A stretch of 64,000 bases of DNA. It comes from an uncultured Acidimicrobiales bacterium (GTDB taxonomy: Bacteria; Actinomycetota; Acidimicrobiia; Acidimicrobiales; Aldehydirespiratoraceae). Under the pieces are notes generated by a model, which searched no databases, had not been told where the DNA came from, and saw nothing but the letters and a program-made list of their open reading frames with translations. Both the position numbers and the translations under genes were made by a program. This document shows, one piece after another, positions 26,786 through 34,180 of this stretch. Numbering within the stretch: position 1 is the stretch's first letter; each line of letters starts with the position of its first letter. The stretch is taken from assembly GCA_951812975.1 (NCBI GenBank), contig CATOTC010000001.1:1272001-1336000 (forward strand). The letters are read 5' to 3'.

Positions 26786-27675
26786 CATTTGGATCGGTCC
26801 GCCGAACTCTGTTGGCAATCGTGGCGGTCGGGGCGGTCGCAACGGCTTGCTACGCCGGCACGTCCGACGTAGCCGATTCCGAATCAGAACTGCTCGCTCA
26901 GCGGATCTTCGCTGCCACAGGGTCATCGGAAGAGGACGCGCTGCTGAGGCGCGAGCAGGATCTGGCTCTCGCAGAGGCGATGGCTGCCTGCATGAACGAG
27001 TCGGGGTTCGACTACATCGCCTACGTGGCACCGGAAGTGACAGCCTCCTACTACCCCGCCGTGGACGGCAGTCGATATCCCGACCCCGAGTTCGTCGAAC
27101 GCTACGGTTACGGTATCGTGCTCCCAATACTCGATTCGGTCAACGGAGTCCCTCCTCGCGATTCTCTGGAGCAGTCCAACCCGAACGGTGGGGTTTTCAT
27201 GAGTCTCCCGGAAAACGAGCAGGAGGAGTACATTGCGTCCGAAGAATCGTGTCGCAACGTGGCAATCGCCTCGGTGCCTGATCTGCGACAGACTGAGGAG
27301 ATCTTCGAACTCCTTGCGGAGGATCTCGTGAGCATCCCAGACCGAGTCCGCGCTGACCAGCGAATGATCGACTACTTGGAGTCGTGGGAGGCTTGCATGT
27401 CGGCAGACGGGTGGGAGATCGACTCTCCCGATCACACTGATCGATACATCGAACAAGTCCTCAACGCGGCGCTCGAATCGGTCGAGAGCCAAGAAGAGAC
27501 GATCAGCCAACTTGAGCGTGTGATCCTGATCGAAGCAGATGTGGCTTCCAGCGATCTTGAGTGCGGCGGCGGACTGACAGCGACAGCAACGTACGAAGCT
27601 CTAGAACTCGAGTATCAGACGCTCGCAGTGGCCAAGAACCTCTCGGAGGTCAAAGATGTCATGGGCACGCCTTAG
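26782..27675 (+). CDS. lipoprotein with two CMxxxG motifs (family copy 3)
   Basis: A 297-residue lipoprotein (GAVATAC, lipid Cys about 22). It has CMNESGFDYI and later CMSADGWEID, a middle Cys (SEESCRN) and a late SSDLECGGG followed by YEALELEYQTLA. The order and spacing match the other two CMxxxG lipoproteins of the island. The GTG overlaps the VanZ-like stop (GTGA). It is the last gene of the copy B unit, and the first broken cgoX piece begins eight bases after its stop. Confidence 0.75.
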   Translation: MTFGSVRRTLLAIVAVGAVATACYAGTSDVADSESELLAQRIFAATGSSEEDALLRREQDLALAEAMAACMNESGFDYIAYVAPEVTASYYPAVDGSRYPDPEFVERYGYGIVLPILDSVNGVPPRDSLEQSNPNGGVFMSLPENEQEEYIASEESCRNVAIASVPDLRQTEEIFELLAEDLVSIPDRVRADQRMIDYLESWEACMSADGWEIDSPDHTDRYIEQVLNAALESVESQEETISQLERVILIEADVASSDLECGGGLTATATYEALELEYQTLAVAKNLSEVKDVMGTP

Positions 27676-27682
27676 CAACTTG

Positions 27683-27773
27683 GCTGGTCACATTCGTGGT
27701 GCTGTCGGAGCAGGTGGGCCACAGCCTCAAAGGCGCAGGTTTTCTGGTTCCACGCGACCAGGGCCTGTTGATG
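27683..27773 (+). pseudogene. cgoX fragment 1
   Basis: This stretch matches positions 14031-14121 inside cgoX with 9 differences in 91 hand-aligned bases. It encodes LVTFVV, GHSLKGAGFLVPRDQGLLM in the cgoX reading frame. It has no start of its own and then runs into unrelated sequence. It is a remnant of a second cgoX 3' half. Confidence 0.85.
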
Positions 27774-27799
27774 CCTTTGAAAAAGATTGAACTACCCTA

Positions 27800-28870
27800 A
27801 TGAGTGCTCGAGGTTTGAGGAACCGAGACGGCTCCAGTTCCGCTGCCGGCGGTGCTAACGACCTTCCTAGTCGACGGACGTCAGTGTGGGATCGACACCC
27901 ACACGGCTACTTTGAGGGCAGGCGGGCAAAGTTATTCTTCAAGACCATGAAGCTGATCCACCGTGTCGGGGTCGCGCCGGACATCTTGACAACTCTGGCC
28001 TACTGGGTATTGAGACCACGCCGTTCGGAATGGATCGTCATGACGAACACACGCCGTGAAGACACACCGGACCGCGATACTCTTGCGGCCTGGCATGACA
28101 GCACGAGAGACATCCCCGCTGACCTGCTTGGGGATTGTTACACCCGGATCGGTGCGCTGACCGGGATGGACTCAACCTGCAAAGTCCTTGACGTCAATTG
28201 CGGAACGTCTCGACTCTCAACGCCACTGATGGATTCGGGTCATGAAGTCACCGGGATTGACACGTCGTCGGCCATGCTCGAGCAGGCAAATTCACAACTT
28301 CAGACAGGATGGCGGGGGTCTTTCGTTCACGGAGACGCCACACGCATTCAGTTCCCTGAACACTCCTTTGATGTCGCCATAATTTCGAGGCTGTTGCTGA
28401 ACATCGGCAACGCCGGGCAGGTAACCCAGGAATTGTCGCGTATCCTCCGACCCGGTGGCTTCGTGATCGTAGTCCACGCGAAGAATGCGTTCGACAGCAC
28501 ACCCAGGCGACACTTCCGCGACATGTGCGATGAACGAGGATACTTGCCACAGCGACACAAAGGGGTTCGCTACGTAATCTCCTCCGTTTTCTCCACTCTC
28601 AATATGACCCACCTGCAACTTGACGTCTCGGATCTCAAGTGGACCAAGACTATGACCTATCGGGAGTCCATTGAGCACTTACGACTACAGCTCCACGCGG
28701 AGTTCTGGTTGGTCCCACCCGTCGAGTACGACCAAATGCTCGGACAGGTGCAAGAGAAACTGGCCCGACAACCTGGCGGGCTCGAAACCGAAGACATTCT
28801 GAACCCGACCCTCGAAGTCGATCTCTATATGAAGCCTGAACCGGCGCATGAACCCGGGGTCAGGGGGTGA
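27800..28870 (+). CDS. class I SAM-dependent methyltransferase
   Basis: A 356-residue protein. A Rossmann methyltransferase core lies in the middle (about residues 125-235): motif I VLDVNCGTSRLSTPL, acidic end of strand 2 in VTGIDTSS, then GDATRIQFPEHSFDVAI and LRPGGFVIVVHA. The N-terminal ~90 residues and the C-terminal ~100 are not recognised. The substrate is unknown. The gene lies exactly between two cgoX remnants, where it replaces about 129 bases of that gene, so it was probably inserted there. Its own GC content is below that of the flanking cgoX pieces. Confidence 0.78.
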   Translation: MSARGLRNRDGSSSAAGGANDLPSRRTSVWDRHPHGYFEGRRAKLFFKTMKLIHRVGVAPDILTTLAYWVLRPRRSEWIVMTNTRREDTPDRDTLAAWHDSTRDIPADLLGDCYTRIGALTGMDSTCKVLDVNCGTSRLSTPLMDSGHEVTGIDTSSAMLEQANSQLQTGWRGSFVHGDATRIQFPEHSFDVAIISRLLLNIGNAGQVTQELSRILRPGGFVIVVHAKNAFDSTPRRHFRDMCDERGYLPQRHKGVRYVISSVFSTLNMTHLQLDVSDLKWTKTMTYRESIEHLRLQLHAEFWLVPPVEYDQMLGQVQEKLARQPGGLETEDILNPTLEVDLYMKPEPAHEPGVRG

Positions 28871-28876
28871 TTCCGA

Positions 28877-29087
28877 ACCCTGCGCCAGGAACTGGCACTG
28901 ACAATCGGGCTGCAAGGTGAGGGTGCCGTGCGCGTCACGCTATGGTGCCGAAGCCTCCCACAGTATCTCCCCGGCCATCTCCAACGCTGCGACCAGATCG
29001 ACGAGTCCCTGGCGCGTGACACCCCCGGCGTCACCGTCACCGGAGCATCAATGCGCGGCCTGGGCCTCCCCGCCTGCGTCCGGCCAA
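28877..29087 (+). pseudogene. cgoX fragment 2 (3' end)
   Basis: This stretch matches positions 14251-14461, the last ~70 codons of cgoX, with about 26 differences in 211 hand-aligned bases and no gaps. TLRQELALTIGL, SLPQYLPGHLQRCDQI and GASMRGLGLPACVR are all kept in frame. It begins six bases after the methyltransferase stop. It is the distal part of the same decayed second copy as fragment 1. Confidence 0.88.
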
Positions 29088-29099
29088 GCCCGCGCCGGA

Positions 29100-29663
29100 T
29101 CAGTGCGCCAATTGTGAGGCGATGAGCTGGTCGACCTCTTCGGCTCGATCGGTGAGGAAGGTCAGTTTGCGTTCCTCGCCGGACTCGTGGGTGTAGGTGA
29201 TCCGCAATGCGGTCGTGCCGCCTCCACCGATAAGCCTGTCCCGCTTGGTTCCCTTGAGACCCCAGCCCCCGTATTCCCACATCGGATTGATCTCCACGAC
29301 CTCGCTCTTGAGGACTTGATCGATTGGGACCACCGTCGAAGGAAACGGCCACGCACGCGCGGCGATCCGTTCATCGTCGATCCGAAGCTCCAAGTACATA
29401 CGCAGGAGCCCATACGAAAAGACGAAGCAAAGGACCATCAAGCAGAGGAACATCAGCGACGCTAGGACCATCACCTTGAAGCTGGATTCTCTCGAACTGT
29501 AGAAGAAACTGGATTCTCCCGACCGGTAGAGGTCAATGGCTCCATAGCCGCAGAAAGCTCCGATCGCAGCCATCATCACGGCGGAGACTCGGAAACTCAC
29601 TCTGCAAAAGCGATTGTACGTTTCGCGTATCGTCAACGGCCCGTTGCCCAACGACCCGCTCAT
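29100..29663 (-). CDS. two-TM membrane protein with PH-like domain
   Basis: A 187-residue protein with two hydrophobic segments (about residues 24-45 and 64-88), followed by a C-terminal domain (ELRIDDERIAARAWPF ... IDQVLKSEVVEI ... LRITYTHESGEERKLTFLT) with the beta pattern of bacterial PH-like domains. I start at the ATG giving MSGSLGNGPLTIRE; longer upstream frames overlap the peptidase promoter and look non-coding. The function is unknown. It marks the first ordinary gene after the island. Confidence 0.65.
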   Translation of the reverse strand: MSGSLGNGPLTIRETYNRFCRVSFRVSAVMMAAIGAFCGYGAIDLYRSGESSFFYSSRESSFKVMVLASLMFLCLMVLCFVFSYGLLRMYLELRIDDERIAARAWPFPSTVVPIDQVLKSEVVEINPMWEYGGWGLKGTKRDRLIGGGGTTALRITYTHESGEERKLTFLTDRAEEVDQLIASQLAH

Positions 29664-29720
29664 TGTCCTCGTCTCCTGGGTGCCCGCATGGCCCCATAAC
29701 CCTATAACTACACTCGCGGC

Positions 29721-31196
29721 GTGAGGCGTCGGGGCATGATCGTTGTTCTGGTCGTGGCGCTGTGTGGCGGTGCGTGCAGCGGAACCGACGATGTTTCGGT
29801 TGCCGAGTCCACGATCAACACGACCACGACGGGTGCAACCACGACAACTACGAGCACGACCACCTCGACCACGACCGTGTCGCGTGAGGTCAGCGCGGTG
29901 AACGGCTTGGGTGACAGCTTCTACCCGTACCTGGGGAACGGGGGCTACAACGTGCTGCACTACGAGATCGAACTCGACATCGACCCGGACGCCAACACGA
30001 TCCAAGCGCTCACCACGATAACTGCCCGGGCCACGCAGGAACTCTCGGAGTTCAACCTGGACCTGTCGGGCCTCACCGTCCGCGGGGTCACCGTCGACGG
30101 GGCCGAAGCCGAGCACTCCCGTTACGACAACGAACTGGTCGTCGTCCCCGTCGATCCGCTCGCGGCCGGGGCAGAGTTCGTCACCGAGGTGGGCTACTCG
30201 GGATCGCCCGAGCCGATCTCCGACCCGGCCGTGTCGTTCTTAGAACTGGGCTGGCACAACACTGAGGGCGTGATCTTCACCGCCAGTCAACCGTCCGGAT
30301 CGATGAGTTGGTTCCCGTCAAACAACCACCCCGCCGACAAGGCCACGTTCGAGATCCGACTGACAGTGCCCGAACCTCTGACCGCGGCTTCGAACGGGAT
30401 CCTCGTCGAGGAGACCAGCGTCGACGGCTACACAACCACAACCTGGCGGATGGACCACCCGATGGCCACCTATCTGGCAGCCGTCTACGTCGGTGACTTT
30501 GAACGTGTCGAGACCGACCAACCCGACGGCCCGCTGATTCGCGACTATGTCCCCCGTGCCGACTCGGATGAGATAGTCGAAGCACTGCGGATAACTCCTC
30601 AGGTGATCCGCTTCTACGAAGCCCTGCTCGGCCCCTATCCGTACGACGTCTACGGCTCGATCGTGATGCCATTCAACCTCGGCTTCGCGCTCGAGAACCA
30701 GACCTTGTCGGTGCACGGCCGCGGCAGCATCAATCCATTTACGGTTTCACATGAGATCGTGCACCAATGGATCGGCAATTCGTCGACCCTCAACGATTGG
30801 CGGGAAATCTGGCTGCACGAGGGATTCGCCACGTATCTGTCGGCCATGTACATGGCCGAGTACCACGGATGGAACCTCGACCAACGGGCGGCCGAATGGC
30901 ACAGGCAACTGGCCGACGCCGAGCCTCCGCTGGAGATCGAAATCACTGAGATGTTCGGCGCCTCGGTGTATTTCATCGGTGCCGTGACCCTTCACACTCT
31001 TCGAAGGTTCGTCGGCGACAGCGTGTTCGCTGAGATTCTGCGAACCCACTACCAACGCAGCGACCACGCCAACACCACCACCGCGGCGTTCCTGGACGTC
31101 GTGACCGAATTGGCAGGTCGCGAGGCCGCAGATCTGGTCGAGTCATGGCTGCACGAAGTCCCCGTCCCTGAGCCGGTTGACCCTGAGGTCGAATAG
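29721..31196 (+). CDS. M1-family zinc metallopeptidase lipoprotein
   Basis: A 491-residue protein with a lipoprotein signal (ALCGGAC) and a Thr/Ser linker, then an M1 aminopeptidase-like N-terminal beta domain and catalytic domain. The zinc site is HEIVH (about residues 344-348) with the third ligand Glu in IWLHEGFATYL. The exopeptidase loop is FALENQTLSVHG rather than the usual GAMEN, so specificity may differ. The long C-terminal domain of full aminopeptidase N is missing, as in other short secreted M1 proteins. It should act on peptides outside the membrane. Confidence 0.88.
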   Translation: MRRRGMIVVLVVALCGGACSGTDDVSVAESTINTTTTGATTTTTSTTTSTTTVSREVSAVNGLGDSFYPYLGNGGYNVLHYEIELDIDPDANTIQALTTITARATQELSEFNLDLSGLTVRGVTVDGAEAEHSRYDNELVVVPVDPLAAGAEFVTEVGYSGSPEPISDPAVSFLELGWHNTEGVIFTASQPSGSMSWFPSNNHPADKATFEIRLTVPEPLTAASNGILVEETSVDGYTTTTWRMDHPMATYLAAVYVGDFERVETDQPDGPLIRDYVPRADSDEIVEALRITPQVIRFYEALLGPYPYDVYGSIVMPFNLGFALENQTLSVHGRGSINPFTVSHEIVHQWIGNSSTLNDWREIWLHEGFATYLSAMYMAEYHGWNLDQRAAEWHRQLADAEPPLEIEITEMFGASVYFIGAVTLHTLRRFVGDSVFAEILRTHYQRSDHANTTTAAFLDVVTELAGREAADLVESWLHEVPVPEPVDPEVE

Positions 31197-31408
31197 GGCC
31201 GGTCCGGGTTGGAACGACGACGCGCGTTCGTTACAGTTCCGTTGTCGATATTACAGTTATATGACAAACCGGGACCGATCCCGGAATCCGAAACCCTGCC
31301 AACGTAGGAGTTGGACCTCTCAACGCCATGCCCCAACGAGCGGGCCACTCCCCCCAACACGGGCCCCAAGACCGGACGAATGTCCTTCACGAAGGAATCC
31401 AAACAGTT

Positions 31409-31795
31409 ATGCACGCACGAGTAGGCGCAATCGTCATCGCGCTGACAGCACTCTTGTTCGCGTCCTCCTGCACCCCCGAAGAAGTCGCGTTCTACCTCAA
31501 TGCCACCGATCACGTCAACCACGTGCTCTCCGCCGACGAACTCAAACGCCTGCGGGACTGCGAATCAACCGACAACTACGCCGCCGTCTCCCTTTGGACC
31601 AACCCCATCGGCCTCTACAGAGGCGCGTACCAGTTCGTTCAGCACACATGGGACGGCGTCGCCGAGCGCCACTTTCCCTGGCTCGTGGGTAGAGACCCCG
31701 CAGAAGTCGAACCATGGTGGCAGGATGCCATGGCCCGTGCCCTCTGGTCCGAGCGCGGCAGGCAGCCATGGCCGGTATGCGGCCTCCGAGTATGA
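31409..31795 (+). CDS. small transglycosylase-like (Rpf-like) lipoprotein
   Basis: A 128-residue protein with a lipoprotein signal (LLFASSC) and one compact domain. LKRLRDCESTDNYAAV matches the start of Rpf/transglycosylase-like domains, including the catalytic Glu in the CES motif. GAYQFVQHTWDGVA and WPVCGL complete the fold with its two Cys. These enzymes cleave peptidoglycan glycan strands and promote growth resumption. The ATG is preceded by AAGGAATCC about 14 bases upstream. Confidence 0.8.
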   Translation: MHARVGAIVIALTALLFASSCTPEEVAFYLNATDHVNHVLSADELKRLRDCESTDNYAAVSLWTNPIGLYRGAYQFVQHTWDGVAERHFPWLVGRDPAEVEPWWQDAMARALWSERGRQPWPVCGLRV

Positions 31796-31817
31796 ACAAG
31801 TGTGACATTCTGTAGTT

Positions 31818-32513
31818 GTGACAAAACCCAGCGGAGCGGATGCGATTCCGGGCTCGAACGAACCTGAGAGAGCAAAGCCACAGCGAGTCGACTCGACCGG
31901 CGAACTGCTGCTGCCACTGCTCGCCGCAGACACCGGGCCCGCCCGGGAATGGGCCGACGCGGCACAGACCGACCGGGTAGCGCCTCCCCACGAACTGACC
32001 GAGGGCGACGCCCACCTCAACGTCACCCGAACCTTCTGCTTCGCGGACCTGAGCGGATTCACCGCCTTCACACGCGACAACGGCCCGCACGCCGCCGTCG
32101 GCCAGCTCGGGCAGTTCCGTCGGATCGCCCGCAACGTCGCTGCCAAACGCGGTGTGCGGGTAGCCAAATGGCTCGGCGACGGAGTCATGCTCGTGGGCAC
32201 CGAAGCGCCCCCCACAATCGCCTCGGGCGCGCACCTCGTTTACGCGTTCTCCGACAGCGAGATCCAGGTTCGAGTCGGAATCGCCACCGGCATTGCCCTG
32301 TTGTTCGAGGGCGACGACTACATCGGGGAGCCAGTCAATCTCGCTGCCAAGCTCTGTGCCGCAGCACACCCCGACGAGATCCTGGCAGTCGCTGAACTTG
32401 CCGACCTGCCGGAGTGGGTCATCAGCGAGGACAACGTGACCATCCGCATCAAGGGCGTGGGAGCGATCGGAGGCGTGCGCAGACTCAGAGTCAACCTCCC
32501 CAGGCGATCATGA
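31818..32513 (+). CDS. class III adenylate/guanylate cyclase domain protein
   Basis: A 231-residue protein, soluble, with an N-terminal ~65 residues of unknown role and then a cyclase catalytic domain. FADLSGFTAFT (metal Asp) and VAKWLGDGVMLV (substrate Lys and second metal Asp) are present. In DDYIGEPVNLAAKLC the Asp and Asn are kept, but the usual transition-state Arg of the VNLAAR motif is Lys. Activity may therefore be reduced or altered. It lies between the Rpf-like gene and lnt. Confidence 0.85.
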   Translation: MTKPSGADAIPGSNEPERAKPQRVDSTGELLLPLLAADTGPAREWADAAQTDRVAPPHELTEGDAHLNVTRTFCFADLSGFTAFTRDNGPHAAVGQLGQFRRIARNVAAKRGVRVAKWLGDGVMLVGTEAPPTIASGAHLVYAFSDSEIQVRVGIATGIALLFEGDDYIGEPVNLAAKLCAAAHPDEILAVAELADLPEWVISEDNVTIRIKGVGAIGGVRRLRVNLPRRS

Positions 32514-32532
32514 ACCGAACCACCGCCGGGCC

Positions 32533-34044
32533 GTGAAAAAGACACGGACGCTGTCGATCCTCGCCGGTGTGCTCATCGCCGCCGGGCTCCCTCCCTGGGG
32601 TTGGTGGCCGCTCACAATCGCAGGGCTGGCGCTGTGGTTCCAGCTGCTCGACCGGTTGACGCCCCACGGCCGATTCGGGCGCTCGCTGCTCGTAGGCACA
32701 GCCTGGTTCTTCCCGAGCACCGTGTGGATGGCAGACCTGACGCCCATCGGCTGGCCTGTGGCAGCGGCCGCGTTCAGCGTCCTGATCGGCCTGGTCGGGT
32801 GGATCACACCGAGCGACCGCGGTTACCGCGGCGCAGTATTCTGTGCCGCTCTTGTGCTGGCCGAGTTGATCCGCTGGAACTGGCCGTTCGGCGGAGTCCC
32901 TATCTCAACGCTCGCAATGGCAGGCGTCGCGACTCCGCTCGCCACCTCGGTCAGGCTGTTCGGATCGCCGATCCTGGTCGTGTTGATGGCTCTCGCTGGA
33001 GTGATCCTCGCAGACCTCGTCAACAGCCGCAGGGCGAGTCTGGGGGCCGTGGCCGTTCTCGTCGTGATACCGGTGGCCGGACTGCTGCCCTGGGTCGCCA
33101 CAGACGAGGGTGACAGCATCCGAGTCGCGGTGGTACAGGGAGGCGGGCCGCAGAACACTCGGGCTGACCTGTGCCAGAACCGACAGGTGTTCGAACGGCA
33201 CATGGCCGCCAGCCGACTCATCGACGAACCCGTGGACCTCGTGCTGTGGCCCGAGGACGTCGTGCATCCCGTCGCCGACGCCCCGGCATCGAACCCGTGT
33301 CCCGAGCCGCTGCTGGAACGCAGCGAAGCGGTCACCCGGGTCTCGCAGCTCGCAGACGACCTCAACGCCGTGCTGGTCACGGGATGGTTCGAGCCGAGCG
33401 CGGACCGCACCGCCAACCGGAACTATTCGATCGTCTCCGATTCGAGCGGAATAACCCGTGACCGCTACGACAAGGTCCAGTTGGTGCCCTTCGGCGAGTT
33501 CGTACCGCTTCGCGGCTTCATTGAGCGGTTCAGCAGCGAACTTCCCGGCCGCGACGTCAGAGCCGGAACGGATCCGGCGGTAGTCAACAGCGAACTCGGG
33601 CCCCTCGGTGTCGCCGTCTCCTGGGAGGTCTTCTTCGACCACCGCGCCCGCGACGCGATCGGCAACGGCGGCACCGTCCTGCTCAACCCCACCAACGGTT
33701 CGAGTTACTGGCTCACGATCGTGCAGAGCCAGCAGATCGCCTCGAGCAAACTTCGGGCGCTGGAGACGGACCGGTGGGTTCTGCAGGCAGCACCTACCGG
33801 TTTCTCCGCCATCGTCAACCCGTCCGGTGAGGTAATAACCCGCAGTGGAGTCAGCGAACAGAAGGTACTGATCGAGACGATCGAGCTGCGCGAGGGCCGC
33901 ACCCCCGCAGTGGTGCTCGGGGTGTGGCCGGTGCTCATCGGTTCATTGGTGATTCTGTTCTTCGCCAACCTCGACTCTCTCAGCCAGGCAGTCGCCCGCC
34001 GTTCACGATCCCGCAAACAAGCCCGCCGACGCGCCCGCCAGTGA
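32533..34044 (+). CDS. lnt: apolipoprotein N-acyltransferase, Ser at catalytic Cys
   Basis: A 503-residue membrane protein with about six N-terminal membrane segments, a nitrilase-like domain (about residues 195-460) and a final membrane segment. The Glu (WPED, about 241) and Lys (YDKVQLVPFGEFVP, about 314) of the Glu-Lys-Cys triad are present. The nucleophile position reads VSWEVFF, with Ser363 (codon TCC) where the family has Cys (CWE or CYE). Lnt adds the third acyl chain to lipoproteins, and the window encodes many lipoproteins. Whether this copy is active is open. Confidence 0.88.
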   Translation: MKKTRTLSILAGVLIAAGLPPWGWWPLTIAGLALWFQLLDRLTPHGRFGRSLLVGTAWFFPSTVWMADLTPIGWPVAAAAFSVLIGLVGWITPSDRGYRGAVFCAALVLAELIRWNWPFGGVPISTLAMAGVATPLATSVRLFGSPILVVLMALAGVILADLVNSRRASLGAVAVLVVIPVAGLLPWVATDEGDSIRVAVVQGGGPQNTRADLCQNRQVFERHMAASRLIDEPVDLVLWPEDVVHPVADAPASNPCPEPLLERSEAVTRVSQLADDLNAVLVTGWFEPSADRTANRNYSIVSDSSGITRDRYDKVQLVPFGEFVPLRGFIERFSSELPGRDVRAGTDPAVVNSELGPLGVAVSWEVFFDHRARDAIGNGGTVLLNPTNGSSYWLTIVQSQQIASSKLRALETDRWVLQAAPTGFSAIVNPSGEVITRSGVSEQKVLIETIELREGRTPAVVLGVWPVLIGSLVILFFANLDSLSQAVARRSRSRKQARRRARQ

Positions 34045-34180
34045 AAGGGCGCTAAGAGGCCCTGATGGGCGTCCCATCGGATCTGACGAATCGTGCCGCG
34101 GGTCACGCGGGGTAGGGAAACGGCGAATACTTGGGCATTATTTGGGGTCCGATTATCGTCCGCGGAAGTGTGTTGCACCC

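Noticed and set aside
14031..29087. prophage or conjugative element in the island
   Set aside because: No integrase, phage structural, relaxase or conjugation gene is visible between cgoX and its remnants; only the flanking duplication suggests integration.
29664..30116. N-terminal extension of the PH-like membrane protein
   Set aside because: It runs antisense through the signal region of the M1 peptidase gene and contains no plausible protein sequence.
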